The notes under the pieces are model-generated. The model was not told where the DNA came from, did no database searches, and worked only from the letters and a program-made list of their open reading frames with translations. A DNA stretch of 64,000 bases from assembly GCA_002722455.1 (NCBI GenBank), contig PBMB01000012.1, forward strand, positions 62,001-126,000. Direction: 5' to 3'. This document shows, one piece after another, positions 18,946 through 29,707 of this stretch. The stretch is from Chloroflexota bacterium. Lineage in GTDB: Bacteria; Chloroflexota; Dehalococcoidia; Lucifugimonadales; GCA-2722455. Every line of letters begins with the position of its first letter. Within the stretch, counting starts at the first letter, position 1. A program made the position numbers and the translations under genes.

Positions 18946-20091
18946 ATGTCTACATTTTTTATTCCACAAGAAAATATGATGGGTAAAGGTTCTTTTAATG
19001 AAGCTATTGAATCCATTAAAGGTTTAGGTTACAAGAAAATGCTTGTTGTTACTGATAAAGTGCTTGTTGAAATTGGTCTTGTTAAGAAAGTTACAGATCA
19101 ACTTAATGCAGAAGGCATTGAAACAGTTATTTATGACGGCACAAAACCAAATCCAACAGTAACAAACGTTGAAGAAGGTGTTGCGATGTTCCAAGCGAAC
19201 GGTTGTGATTCAGTTATGACACTTGGTGGCGGTTCTCCACACGACTGTGGTAAAGGAATTGCTCTTGTTACTAAGAATGGCGGTAAAATTGAAGACTATG
19301 AAGGTCTAAATCAATCTAAATCACCACAAACTCCATTAATAGCTGTTAATACAACTGCGGGAACTGCTTCTGAAATGACACGCTTCTGTATTATTACTGA
19401 TGAAATTCGACACATTAAAATGGCAATTGTTGACAAAAATGTCACTCCTTTACTATCTGTAAATGACTCTATTCTTATGATGGGACAACCTGCTAGTTTG
19501 ACAGCAGCAACAGGTATGGACGCATTGACTCATGCTATTGAAGCCTATGTATCCACTGCAGCCACCCCAATGACTGACGCTCTTGCGCTTGAAGCAATTC
19601 GTTTAATCCAAGCGAACCTAAGAACAGCAGTAGAACATGGTGATAACGAAGAAGCTCGTGAAGCTATGGCATATGCTCAATTTATGGCAGGTTGTGCATT
19701 CAACAATGCCTCTCTTGGTTATGTTCATGCAATGGCACACCAACTAGGTGGCCTTCTAGATCTACCACACGGCATCTGTAATGCAGTTCTTTTACCACAC
19801 GTTCAAGCCTATAATTCAGAAGTCGCAGGTGAACGCCTTGCTGTTATCGCACAAGCTATGGGTGTCGATACAACAGGAATGAGCACTGAAGAAGCTACAA
19901 AAGAAGCTATTAATGCGATCAATTCTCTTTCAAAAGATGTAGGCACACTTAAAACACTTACAGAACTAGGTGTTAAAGAAGAACATATCGTTCAACTTGC
20001 AACTAATGCACTTAAAGATGTATGTGGATTAACAAACCCTAAACAAGCAACTAATGAAGAAATTTGCCAGATCTTCCGTAATGCAATGTAA
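18946..20091 (+). CDS. iron-containing (type III) alcohol dehydrogenase, YiaY/AdhB-like
   Basis: [82 protein letters not shown]. Confidence 0.95.
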   Translation: MSTFFIPQENMMGKGSFNEAIESIKGLGYKKMLVVTDKVLVEIGLVKKVTDQLNAEGIETVIYDGTKPNPTVTNVEEGVAMFQANGCDSVMTLGGGSPHDCGKGIALVTKNGGKIEDYEGLNQSKSPQTPLIAVNTTAGTASEMTRFCIITDEIRHIKMAIVDKNVTPLLSVNDSILMMGQPASLTAATGMDALTHAIEAYVSTAATPMTDALALEAIRLIQANLRTAVEHGDNEEAREAMAYAQFMAGCAFNNASLGYVHAMAHQLGGLLDLPHGICNAVLLPHVQAYNSEVAGERLAVIAQAMGVDTTGMSTEEATKEAINAINSLSKDVGTLKTLTELGVKEEHIVQLATNALKDVCGLTNPKQATNEEICQIFRNAM

Positions 20092-20203
20092 TTAAAAACA
20101 CAAATAAATATAAAGCCTCCAGTCGGAGGCTTTTTTATTGCTACTTGTTTTTTGTTTTGATATAATAAACATCTTGAAAAAACAAATATTAAAAAGAGAA
20201 CAC

Positions 20204-20866
20204 ATGAAAATTACAGAATTATTTAATATTAAACGACCTATTATTGACAACACAAATGAAAATCATAAACATCTTCTAAATGACCTTGAAGAAGCGTTCC
20301 GTAATTCAGGATCTTTTTTTCATTTTGATCATTACTACTCATTTCAAAAAAATGAAGAATATTGTAATGCTATCTCTTTTAAAGAAATCTCTAAACTACA
20401 CTTTGGTTCTGACGAAGATTCTGTATTCCGTATCATTCGATTTAAAGGTGAAGATATCGGATATATGCAAAAATCAGGTGATACTCGATACTGGTCATTA
20501 GGCTTTTTATCGGAAGAAAAACTAATGAAATTTGTTTTATTTCTTCATCATATTGATTCTCAATTCTGTGAATACAGTGGTATTAAACAATATCTAATCA
20601 AAGAAGACGAAGAACACCATTGTCAATATGTTAAACTTGAAGAAAAAGAGGGTGACGTATTCATTAAAAGCTTCAATACTTTTGGTGAATCGCTAGAAAA
20701 AAGTTCTAAACCTAAAATTGCACTTATTGAAGAAAATGGTGTATTAACAGAATGGAAAATTAAAGATCACAAAGAAGCTAACTTAGAAGGTCATTCTATT
20801 GTTGTTGAGCGAAATGGAATGGTTATTTATGTTTCGCCCAAAGAAATTAAATATAAAATTAATTAA
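20204..20866 (+). CDS. hypothetical protein
   Basis: ATG 20204 (MKITELFNIKRP) downstream of TTGCTA-17-TATAAT promoter. Confidence 0.65.
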   Translation: MKITELFNIKRPIIDNTNENHKHLLNDLEEAFRNSGSFFHFDHYYSFQKNEEYCNAISFKEISKLHFGSDEDSVFRIIRFKGEDIGYMQKSGDTRYWSLGFLSEEKLMKFVLFLHHIDSQFCEYSGIKQYLIKEDEEHHCQYVKLEEKEGDVFIKSFNTFGESLEKSSKPKIALIEENGVLTEWKIKDHKEANLEGHSIVVERNGMVIYVSPKEIKYKIN

Positions 20867-20966
20867 TATTCATTATTTAAATCAAAAGCTTCGTAAGAGG
20901 CTTTTTTTATTTTTAAATATCTTTTTATTTGATATAATGTCCTTACACACATAAGGAAAACAAAAA

Positions 20967-21596
20967 ATGATTAAACTTGAATATTATGAGAAAGAAAAAA
21001 AACTTCTTGCTTACAATCAAGATAAAATTAATAATTCACTAGATAGCTATGAATTTATTGGCGAAATTGTTTTAAAAGACTTAACTGAAAATATCATTGA
21101 ATTAGATGGACCCATCGCTAGACCTAGATATGGATTATTCTTATACCAAATGGCTTGTATGTTAATGAGTCAGAAAAATTGCTATCTTTGTTTACCAAGA
21201 GACACTGACATTAGAGATGCTGCATTAAAACCTTTTGTTAAAATATGGGAAAATCTAGGTAACAACATTAAATCTATCGAAATCCCCGAAGAATATAACG
21301 ATGAATATTATGATTTTACAAATAAAGAAGAATACCCTTTCTTTTTTGAAGCTTTAAATATTAAGGAAACAGAAGCTTTTAAAAATAGCATTACGATTTG
21401 CAAACAACGTTCAGAATCTCTTGTTCCAAAAGACGTTTTAGAGAAATGGGACGATTATTTCAGGAATGCTTATGAAAACGACAGCAATAAATTTATCAAT
21501 GAAGACAACCCAATGAGAAAACCTATTAAAATTGACGAATTTTTATCTTTTAAATTAAAAGAAAAGAAACAAAACAAAAAAAGATTTAGAATGTAA
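20967..21596 (+). CDS. hypothetical protein
   Basis: 209-aa ORF with promoter TGATATAAT and terminator CTCCCTTTCGGGAG. Confidence 0.65.
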   Translation: MIKLEYYEKEKKLLAYNQDKINNSLDSYEFIGEIVLKDLTENIIELDGPIARPRYGLFLYQMACMLMSQKNCYLCLPRDTDIRDAALKPFVKIWENLGNNIKSIEIPEEYNDEYYDFTNKEEYPFFFEALNIKETEAFKNSITICKQRSESLVPKDVLEKWDDYFRNAYENDSNKFINEDNPMRKPIKIDEFLSFKLKEKKQNKKRFRM

Positions 21597-21632
21597 TATA
21601 CAAAAAACTCCCTTTCGGGAGTTTTTATTTTT

Positions 21633-22040
21633 TTAATCAATTAAGTTTAAAGTTAAATCGTCTTCTTCTAGGCAATAAAAATCTAAAACAGATTCAAATA
21701 AAGGATCATCGGTAGCTTGTCTAAATAACGTCATACAAGATATAAATTTGTAATAATCAGGATCTCCAAACATATCAAACAAAGGTCTTTCTGCTTCTAA
21801 AAGTATTTGTATCACTTCTATTAACCTTTCTCTTAAAATGTCATTATCATAATAAGCAGTGGCTTCTTCTAAAGTTGATATCGAATACTTTTCAGCTTCT
21901 AGGCTTTTTGATATTCCTTTTATTTGGGGGAACACAAACCACATCCAGTGGGATTCTTTTTGTTCATTTTTTAATTCTGCCACGACTGTATCCCATACAG
22001 CATTTTGAGCGTCAATAAATCTTTCTAAATCAAATCCCAT
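21633..22040 (-). CDS. DUF1810 family protein
   Basis: LERFIDAQNAVWDTVVAELKNEQKESHWMWFVFPQIKGI. Confidence 0.85.
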   Translation of the reverse strand: MGFDLERFIDAQNAVWDTVVAELKNEQKESHWMWFVFPQIKGISKSLEAEKYSISTLEEATAYYDNDILRERLIEVIQILLEAERPLFDMFGDPDYYKFISCMTLFRQATDDPLFESVLDFYCLEEDDLTLNLID

Positions 22041-22112
22041 GCTTTCACCTCATATTTAACAAATCATATTTTTCTCAATTATAGCAAAAATTAACAGTAT
22101 GGCAATACTATA

Positions 22113-22802
22113 TCAAATATATTTTTTTATTATTTTTAGAATTTCGACCTCACTCATATCTCCTAAATCATAACCTTCTGGAAGATAAACAACTTCTTTA
22201 TGCGTGGCTAATTTTGCAAGTTTTTGTCCTGCTTCATCACCTTCACAAATCGGAATGAGTTTAACACCTAACATAAATAATTGTTCTTTTATATGTTCTA
22301 CATCAGAGCCTAGCAATGCTAATGCTTGTAATCCTAATTTATGTAATCTACAGGCATCAAAAACACCTTCGCATAAAAACACCGTTTTTGTTTCAGGCGT
22401 TAATCTCTCCAAACCAAAAGCAGTTACTCTAACTGTACCGTGTTTTTTTGTTATGTAAGTATAATATCTTCTTTCAATATCAAGCAAATGACTTCCACGC
22501 TTTGGTTGTTCTGGGGTATAGCATTGGAAGCCTACAATTTCTCCGCTAAAACTATAAAGCATAAAATAAGCTTTACAGTGTTCCTCAGAAACATAGACAG
22601 AACTATATAATTCTGTATGAAGATGTCTTTCTTTTAAATGTTTAGTAATAGATAGCATATTGGTAGCCTCAAAAAAAATATACAATTGGGTTTGTATTTT
22701 TTTTAAAGTGGTTTTAACTCCACTCGCCACCAATATTTTTTGAGAAATGCGCAAGATATCGGAAACTTGCTCAATTGATAGGACAATTATAAGACAATTC
22801 AC
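22113..22802 (-). CDS. Toprim-domain protein (DnaG-like Toprim, no helicase or polymerase domain)
   Basis: VFLCEGVFDACRLHKLGLQALALLGSD...LIPICEGDEAGQKLAK. Confidence 0.7.
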   Translation of the reverse strand: MNCLIIVLSIEQVSDILRISQKILVASGVKTTLKKIQTQLYIFFEATNMLSITKHLKERHLHTELYSSVYVSEEHCKAYFMLYSFSGEIVGFQCYTPEQPKRGSHLLDIERRYYTYITKKHGTVRVTAFGLERLTPETKTVFLCEGVFDACRLHKLGLQALALLGSDVEHIKEQLFMLGVKLIPICEGDEAGQKLAKLATHKEVVYLPEGYDLGDMSEVEILKIIKKYI

Positions 22803-22943
22803 AAATGATTGTCAAGACGTATTTAATATATTTTATTATTAAAATTTCAAGTCTTTAAGTTGAAAAAACATTTATAATTTGTTGATTTTTTATACTCTTT
22901 TTGCTACTATACCTTTCTATTAACAGATAAAAAAAGGTTAAAT

Positions 22944-24002
22944 ATGAAAAAATTATTACTTCCTATTATTGGACTTTTCTTACTCTCTGGTTGTAATGAA
23001 AGTCCAGACAATTATGCAGAAAAAAAAGAAACACCTGTTGTTGAAGTTATTCAAGTAGTAGACCCTGACGAACCACAGTATACAGAAAATGATGTTTTTT
23101 CTTTTTATACCTCATGCCTTTTAACAGAAGGTATTAAAGAAGATGATTACTGTGAAGAAGTTTGTGCTGACGAATTTGATTATGATAGCTGTGATTTCGC
23201 TGAAGATACAATTTCTGACATCCTTTCTGCTGGTAAAGATCTTAAAAAAGAGAAAGCAAAACGTTATTCTCATAAAGTTGTAAAGAGTGAATCTACATGG
23301 TTTAAGAAAGGTAGTCCTAAATGTGGTAACAATAAATGCACTCAAACATATTACAAAACTATTTATTACAAAGATGGAAGCAGTTCAAAAAGTTATAAGA
23401 CAGAGAGTTACACTAAAAAGAACATGAATAGTGCAACAAAGACCACAACTGGTTCTACAAGCACAACAACAAGTAAGTATTCTAGTAATTTAACTGCCAC
23501 CAATCAAAAAGAAGATACTAGCAAAACAAAATCTAGTACAATTACAACTAATACAATAAATACAACAAGCACTACTGCAAGTAAGTATTCTAGTAATTTA
23601 ACTGCTACTAAACCGAAAGAAGAAGTAAAAGAAGAAGTTGCTGAAGAGTCTAGCATTGGTGTTGGTGAAGTTGCTATTGGTGCTGCAGCAGTGGGAACAG
23701 CAGCAGCATTAACGACTAAAACCAAATCTAAATCAAAAACTGTTAAGAAGGATACAGGCTGGATAAAGTCTGGTTCTCCTTATTCTTGTGGATCATATTC
23801 ACCTTCTGCTTCAAGCAAAACAAAAGGTAAGAAATTTAAACAAACACGCTCTTGCAAACAAAAAGAAATCCGAACTATCACTTACAGTGACGGTAGTGTT
23901 GAAAAGTCTTCAAGAGTTACTAGCGTAAGTCAATCAAAAGAGGCTACTGGCACAAAATTCAAACAAAAAAATAAGAAAAAGAAAAATAAAAAGAAAAAGT
24001 AA
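22944..24002 (+). CDS. lipoprotein with one SCGSYSP/TRSCKQ repeat unit and K-rich tail
   Basis: MKKLLLPIIGLFLLSGC lipobox; GWIKSGSPYSCGSYSPSASSKTKGKKFKQTRSCKQKEIRTITYSDGS. Confidence 0.8.
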   Translation: MKKLLLPIIGLFLLSGCNESPDNYAEKKETPVVEVIQVVDPDEPQYTENDVFSFYTSCLLTEGIKEDDYCEEVCADEFDYDSCDFAEDTISDILSAGKDLKKEKAKRYSHKVVKSESTWFKKGSPKCGNNKCTQTYYKTIYYKDGSSSKSYKTESYTKKNMNSATKTTTGSTSTTTSKYSSNLTATNQKEDTSKTKSSTITTNTINTTSTTASKYSSNLTATKPKEEVKEEVAEESSIGVGEVAIGAAAVGTAAALTTKTKSKSKTVKKDTGWIKSGSPYSCGSYSPSASSKTKGKKFKQTRSCKQKEIRTITYSDGSVEKSSRVTSVSQSKEATGTKFKQKNKKKKNKKKK

Positions 24003-24091
24003 AAACAATAAAAAGCCGAACCATTCGGCTTTTTTTATTGTCTTATGCTTAATAATTTGATATATTAAAAAATCAAGATTGAGGACTTAAA

Positions 24092-24427
24092 ATGAAAAAT
24101 ACCATTTTAGAAAACGAAAAAGAACTTAAAAATCTTTTTGAAAAAGCTATTGAATCTAAGAAAAAAGGATTAAAAAGACTAAGTTATATTTTTGATATGC
24201 TTTTTGTTTTTTTTAAGAGGAAAGAATGTATTGAAGGACAAAAGATTATGGATGCTGAACCTGTTTCTCTTTATGGTTGTTTTTATAAGACATTAGGCTC
24301 AAATTTAAAATTAAAAGACAAGACAAATAAACTTTATTCTTGTTTAATTGAATATTCAAATAGTGAAGACTATAATGATGACTTCAAAACATTTGTAAAA
24401 CCAAAGAAAAAAATTCAATATTATTAA
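24092..24427 (+). CDS. hypothetical protein
   Basis: 111-aa ORF followed by AAACGGCTGTTAAGCCGTTTTTTTT terminator. Confidence 0.6.
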   Translation: MKNTILENEKELKNLFEKAIESKKKGLKRLSYIFDMLFVFFKRKECIEGQKIMDAEPVSLYGCFYKTLGSNLKLKDKTNKLYSCLIEYSNSEDYNDDFKTFVKPKKKIQYY

Positions 24428-24458
24428 AAAAAACGGCTGTTAAGCCGTTTTTTTTATT

Positions 24459-26174
24459 TTAATCATTAACTAATAACTTATTCAAGAATATTATTGATTT
24501 TTGAAATAATGTTTTTTTTACATTTGATTGAGCCTCTTCAACACTTCTTTCTTCTTCTATTTCTAATAGATTTAAATCTTCTATAAGTAAATAATCCTCT
24601 TTTTTGTAAAGAGATTTCACAAATGGATAACCTATATTTTCGGAATCCATTTTTCTGTAATCTTCTATGCTGCTCATAGACTTTTCAACTCTATTATCAC
24701 ATGCAAAAATACTCTCTAGCCTATCCTCTTTAAGCACATATAAAATACAAACTCTATCAAAATCATAATAGCTTTCATATTTATCTTGATTATATCCCTC
24801 ACATCTCCCTGATAAAAAATAAAATTCTGAGTCTTCTTTTATTTCTTCTATATATTTTATATATGATTCTTTGTAACTACATTTAAAATCATAAAGAATT
24901 TCTAACCCTTTTTCTGAGATCGCTTTTTTTACACTATCTTTAAATTTTAATTTAGAGTAAACTATTTTTTTATCTTCTGTAAAATTCAAAACAACGCCTG
25001 AATCCCCTTTTTTTATTTTTAATGGAAGACCAAACTTTATTCTTTCTTCATAAGTTTTATCTATTAAATCTTCTTCTGTAAAATTATTATTCCCTAAGTA
25101 AAACTTGTTTCTTTTGCTTGTTAAATGTTTATAATTTTTATTTTGAAAAACAACGCCTATTGTTTCTATTTCTCTTTCAGATTTTGAATTTTTTAACATA
25201 TTTTCTATATCGAAAGCATATTCGGTTTTTCCAAACATCCAACTTATATTTGCAACAGAAACTAACTGCCATTCACTTAAATCTTCTTCTATATTCGAAT
25301 TAAAGAACATGTTTGAAGCAATATATAAATTTTTCAAATCAAAATTCTTTAATTCAAAATTAATAAATTTATAATTTGCAAACATGTGTTCTGCCCTTAC
25401 TAGATTTGAAACGTTCCATTTTGAAATGTCTACTTTAGCTTCTGAACAATAAAGCATATAAGAAGAATCAAAAATATTTTTTGTATCCCAATTGGATATA
25501 TTGACATTAAACTCTTTATCTTTTATTTTTTCAAAATAATAATCATATTCTTCACTATCCATTTCATCGTTTTCTATTATTACTTCTTTATACCCATAAT
25601 ATGATAAAAAACTATCAATTGATTCTACTTTACTTGTAATCCAAGCTGATAAATCTAAATTTTCAATTGAAGCATGATAGAATGTATAACTTAACTCTGT
25701 TACATTTTGAGTATCCCACTTAGAAAAACCAAAATCAGTTTCTACGCCATTAAAGGTCATGTATAATGTTTCTACATTTTGAGTATCCCACTTTGACAAA
25801 TCACAATCTACTTTTGCATAACAAAAAGCTCTACTTAGATCTCTAACATTTGTAACAATCCACATAGATATATCACTTTTTACTGTTGCTCTGTAAAAAG
25901 TTTCTTTCAGGCTTATAAAATTACTGGTATCCCATAAAGACAAATCTTCAGTTATTATTTTATTTTTAAATAAACCATCTACAACCATCACTTCCGTTAC
26001 GTCTAAATATTTTAATGGTAGTTCTTCATTTACAATATTAAAAAGATCTTTTTCTAATACTGGATACACACCATTCAATTTTGGTATTAGATTTTCTATT
26101 TTTGAATCTAATTCTTCAAGTTTTTCATTTGAGATTTTTTTCAATAAATCATTTTTTGTTATTTTCTCTATCAT
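24459..26174 (-). CDS. BspA-like / DUF285 repeat protein
   Basis: Repeats such as DLSKWDTQNVETLYMTFNGVETDFGFSKWDTQNVTELSYTFYHASIENLDLSAW. Confidence 0.85.
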   Translation of the reverse strand: MIEKITKNDLLKKISNEKLEELDSKIENLIPKLNGVYPVLEKDLFNIVNEELPLKYLDVTEVMVVDGLFKNKIITEDLSLWDTSNFISLKETFYRATVKSDISMWIVTNVRDLSRAFCYAKVDCDLSKWDTQNVETLYMTFNGVETDFGFSKWDTQNVTELSYTFYHASIENLDLSAWITSKVESIDSFLSYYGYKEVIIENDEMDSEEYDYYFEKIKDKEFNVNISNWDTKNIFDSSYMLYCSEAKVDISKWNVSNLVRAEHMFANYKFINFELKNFDLKNLYIASNMFFNSNIEEDLSEWQLVSVANISWMFGKTEYAFDIENMLKNSKSEREIETIGVVFQNKNYKHLTSKRNKFYLGNNNFTEEDLIDKTYEERIKFGLPLKIKKGDSGVVLNFTEDKKIVYSKLKFKDSVKKAISEKGLEILYDFKCSYKESYIKYIEEIKEDSEFYFLSGRCEGYNQDKYESYYDFDRVCILYVLKEDRLESIFACDNRVEKSMSSIEDYRKMDSENIGYPFVKSLYKKEDYLLIEDLNLLEIEEERSVEEAQSNVKKTLFQKSIIFLNKLLVND

Positions 26175-26674
26175 TTTTTGTTATCCATTATTTTAAAAAT
26201 TAATTCCATAGTTTTTAGTACAATCATTCTTGCCATTAAAATAAAAGGAAAATAACAACATAGTTTAAAGAAAGCATATAACATTAAACCAAAAGGTAAC
26301 GTTAAGAAAGAGATTTCTAAAAAGAATCCTATTACAGAAAGCAAAAATGTCAAAAACAATAATATTATACCAGAAATAAAAAGACCTAACCCTTCATTGC
26401 TATAACCTATAAATTTCTTAAATTTTATATTGAAAGACATAAATAAATATGCAATCAAAGAAGGGATAATAAAGATTGACCATGATACCAACAATTCTTT
26501 AAAATTAGTGTATAAAAAATCAATTAATGTATTTAAATCTAATAATTTCAATGGAAAATATGATATTGCACCTAATATTATGAATGGAAATATTGGATCT
26601 AAAAATACCTTTGCATAATCATTTAATAATCTTGATCCTGACTTCATTTTGGGGTTTTGCCCTATTTTAATCAA
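26171..26674 (-). CDS. hypothetical multi-TM membrane protein, overlaps downstream BspA-like gene start
   Basis: Several hydrophobic segments; 4-nt overlap with 24459-26174. Confidence 0.65.
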   Translation of the reverse strand: MIKIGQNPKMKSGSRLLNDYAKVFLDPIFPFIILGAISYFPLKLLDLNTLIDFLYTNFKELLVSWSIFIIPSLIAYLFMSFNIKFKKFIGYSNEGLGLFISGIILLFLTFLLSVIGFFLEISFLTLPFGLMLYAFFKLCCYFPFILMARMIVLKTMELIFKIMDNKK

Positions 26675-26974
26675 AAAAACTCCTTCTTTATCATTTTGTT
26701 ACTTTTCTATTTTATTATTTTATTTTTAAAAAATCAACTTTTTTATTAGACAAATATTACATTTTTCTGTATATTCGTAGTTGTTATAAACTATTTTTTG
26801 TTTTATTGTTGGTTTTTTATACTATAGTTTGAGTTATGTTAAGGGGTATTATTTTTTTTCAAAATAATCATTAAAATAATATGGTTTTATATGTTGTTTT
26901 TTATTATTTTTTTTGATATAATTCAATAAAATGTGATAAAGCAGTAAACATAAAGAAATAAATGAGAAAAAATT

Positions 26975-27205
26975 ATGACTAGAAGTATACCATTAGATAG
27001 ATTGCCTGAAGGATTTAAAAAGATTTCTTGCTGTGGAATTTATTCATTCTACAAAAACAAAAACACAAAAGGTATCATCTGGAAAAGGGACGATAAAGAA
27101 GTGTTTGTAAAGACTTTTGAGATGTCAGAAGCCCCTACTGAAGAAAAATTCATGTTTTGGCATGACCCTTCTTACTATGAAGATTTTATCAAAGAAAAAT
27201 ACTAA
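26975..27205 (+). CDS. hypothetical protein
   Basis: 76-aa ORF after TTGTTT-17-TATAAT promoter. Confidence 0.55.
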   Translation: MTRSIPLDRLPEGFKKISCCGIYSFYKNKNTKGIIWKRDDKEVFVKTFEMSEAPTEEKFMFWHDPSYYEDFIKEKY

Positions 27206-27293
27206 TTATTCTGGATTAAAAAACACAATTACAAAGTCTCTCTTTTGGAGAGGCTTTTTTATCTAAAAATAGAACCTTAAAGGAATTAAAAAT

Positions 27294-28466
27294 ATGAAAA
27301 CAGAACAAATTAATGATCTCAAATTTGATCCAAAAGAATTATTCAATCAACTAATGAACCTTATGGATCTTGAAGACAGGCCTTTCTTTTTTGAAGATAC
27401 CAAAATTAATGAAGAATATTCTTATCGTGTATTCTGTTACAATATCCCTGGTTATATGCAATATCAACTACCATTTGCTCGTGAGACACGAGGTAGTATG
27501 TTCTTAATTAAGAACGACACAAAGGAATTTGTTTCTCTTGTTGTATTGCCTATGCCTAAGTTTTTTACCTATGGAGAACAGCCTGAAACCGAAAAGCTTG
27601 ACCTATCAAAAGTAAAGCGATTCACTTTAAAAATTGATGGTAGTCTTGTTAGTTCTTATATTGATTTCAATGGCGATCTTGCATTTAAAACAAAACGTAG
27701 CCCTAGCCAAGATAGCTTTAATGAATTAATTGAGTCAGTACTTTATCCTGAATTAAAAGAAGAACTTAAAGAGCTTACAAAAACTCACACAGTAGATTGT
27801 GAACTTACCTCACCTACAAATCGTGTTATTCTCGAATATAAAGATACCAATCTTTCTGTTCTAAAGGTTCGCTCTCGTGAAACTGGATTATTTGAAGAAA
27901 TCCATTCAGAAGAATTTAAAAATAAATATCCACATATCGCCAAAATCATTGTTGAAGAACTTGATATTGGATTGCTTGAGGGTCTTAGTAAGAAAAATAA
28001 CAATATTGACTGTAAAGGTATTGAAGGTGGCGTTGTTGAGATGCCTGACGGCACACTTGCTAAAATTAAAACTCGATATTATCTAACACAAAATCGTTTT
28101 GCTAACTTACAAGACTTTAAAAAACGTAATCGTTTAATGGTTGAAGCTTGCATCGAAGAAACTTTTGACGAACTAAGAACGTTATTCTTCTATCGCAAAC
28201 GTAGTGAAAACTATAATGCAGAAGGTATTGTTGCTGATATGGATAGTATTGAAAAGCAAGTTCGTGAGCTTTACAACCCTTTGTATTCTAAAATCATGGA
28301 TTTTTATAATGAGAATAAAGAACTTTCATTGGAAGAATATACCGAAAAAGCAAAAGAAGAGAAAATGCATGAATATATGTCTCTTTTGATTCCACTCCAT
28401 AAAGGTTTGAAAGTAAATATTAAAGCTTTCTTCCTTAAAAAATATGGGAATAAAATTCGAGCATAA
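27294..28466 (+). CDS. T4 Rnl1-like RNA ligase
   Basis: FTLKIDGSLVSSYIDFNGDLAFKTK (KxDGS motif I), VDCELTSPTNRVILEY, GIEGGVVEMPDGTLAKIKTRYYL. Confidence 0.85.
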   Translation: MKTEQINDLKFDPKELFNQLMNLMDLEDRPFFFEDTKINEEYSYRVFCYNIPGYMQYQLPFARETRGSMFLIKNDTKEFVSLVVLPMPKFFTYGEQPETEKLDLSKVKRFTLKIDGSLVSSYIDFNGDLAFKTKRSPSQDSFNELIESVLYPELKEELKELTKTHTVDCELTSPTNRVILEYKDTNLSVLKVRSRETGLFEEIHSEEFKNKYPHIAKIIVEELDIGLLEGLSKKNNNIDCKGIEGGVVEMPDGTLAKIKTRYYLTQNRFANLQDFKKRNRLMVEACIEETFDELRTLFFYRKRSENYNAEGIVADMDSIEKQVRELYNPLYSKIMDFYNENKELSLEEYTEKAKEEKMHEYMSLLIPLHKGLKVNIKAFFLKKYGNKIRA

Positions 28467-28492
28467 TTAACAATTAAAACAAAAGTCACTTT

Positions 28493-28624
28493 TCAAAATG
28501 GCTATTAGAATATAGAGAGGGGTTTTTTATTTTTGATCCTCTTGACCACGATAATTCTTACGAATATTCTGAACGACTATTGCAACGTTTATCCTTGTGG
28601 AACCCTTATCTTGTAATGCGATAA
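28493..28624 (+). pseudogene. possible gene remnant, no start codon
   Basis: Open frame WLLEYREGFFIFDPLDHDNSYEYSERLLQRLSLWNPYLVMR* without ATG/RBS. Confidence 0.3.
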
Positions 28625-28688
28625 ACATTGAATAACCTTATCAAGCCTGTTATAATTAACAGGCTTTTTTAATTTAGAGAACAAAAAA

Positions 28689-29471
28689 ATGAAAACTCCT
28701 TTTGATAAAAAACTAATCTTACAACCTTTTTCTGACATTCATAACTATGACCGATCTTACATTCCGCCAATCACAGAAGCCGATTTAATTGTTTGTGCAG
28801 GTGATATGGATATTGGTTATAATATTAGTGATTGGGTTAAAAGAGTTGAAGATGTGCATCAAAAGCCTATGATTTGTGGATTAGGGAATCACGACTTTTG
28901 GAATACGTCTACTGCAAACATGACAGTTTCAGAATGGGTAGAACATTACCGTTCTTGCAATACTGATTTAACTCAGTTTATGTACAATGAAACAAAAATT
29001 ATCGGTAATTATGCTATTATTGTTGCTACAATGTGGACTGATTTTCAGGGCGAAAATCCTATCTGTATCAGAGATTCTAAACTTGCAAAAGACTTTACAA
29101 GAATTCGAGTTAATAACGACAGTAACATTACAGCACAACAAATGCTTGTTTTGTATAAAGAGGCTCGTGATTACATTGTTCAAGAATTGGAAAAGCATAA
29201 AGATAAAAAATGTATTGTTGTAACTCATTATCCACCAACAATTTCCTGTAATATCACTTTTAATATTACTCCTGTCTCTTATTATTGGGTAGGATTTATG
29301 GAAGACGTAATGGAAAAATATCAACCTGCTGCTTGGATCTCTGGACACATGCACAACACCTTTATCAAAAAATTTGGTAACACACAATTTATTATGAACC
29401 CTGCGGGTAAAATTAAGAATAGTATTATTCAAAATCCAGATTTCGTTGATGGTCTGACTGTTGAAATATAA
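28689..29471 (+). CDS. calcineurin-like metallophosphoesterase
   Basis: FSDIHNYD, CAGDMDIG, GLGNHDFW, VVTHYPPT, SGHMHNTF. Confidence 0.9.
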   Translation: MKTPFDKKLILQPFSDIHNYDRSYIPPITEADLIVCAGDMDIGYNISDWVKRVEDVHQKPMICGLGNHDFWNTSTANMTVSEWVEHYRSCNTDLTQFMYNETKIIGNYAIIVATMWTDFQGENPICIRDSKLAKDFTRIRVNNDSNITAQQMLVLYKEARDYIVQELEKHKDKKCIVVTHYPPTISCNITFNITPVSYYWVGFMEDVMEKYQPAAWISGHMHNTFIKKFGNTQFIMNPAGKIKNSIIQNPDFVDGLTVEI

Positions 29472-29479
29472 TTTAATTT

Positions 29480-29643
29480 AAAACGTATATGATTTATTTA
29501 TTCGAAAAACAAATTCTCTTAAAAAAAGAGAGCTTGAATGTGCCAATGGTCTCTATGTCGAAGTCATAAGAGAGCTTGATATTCTTGGCATCGCAGAATA
29601 TGCGAAAGAAGAACGTGACGAATTTTTTTTAATATTTTATTGA
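29480..29643 (+). pseudogene. possible gene remnant, no start codon
   Basis: Open frame ...KKRELECANGLYVEVIRELDILGIAEYAKEERDEFFLIFY*. Confidence 0.3.
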
Positions 29644-29707
29644 CATTTATTTTACTTAGTTGTATAATGCAATTAAGTAAAGTGAATAACTAATATCGAG
29701 GTGATTT

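Noticed and set aside
28968-29432. 154-aa minus-strand ORF
   Set aside because: Antisense shadow of the metallophosphoesterase gene.
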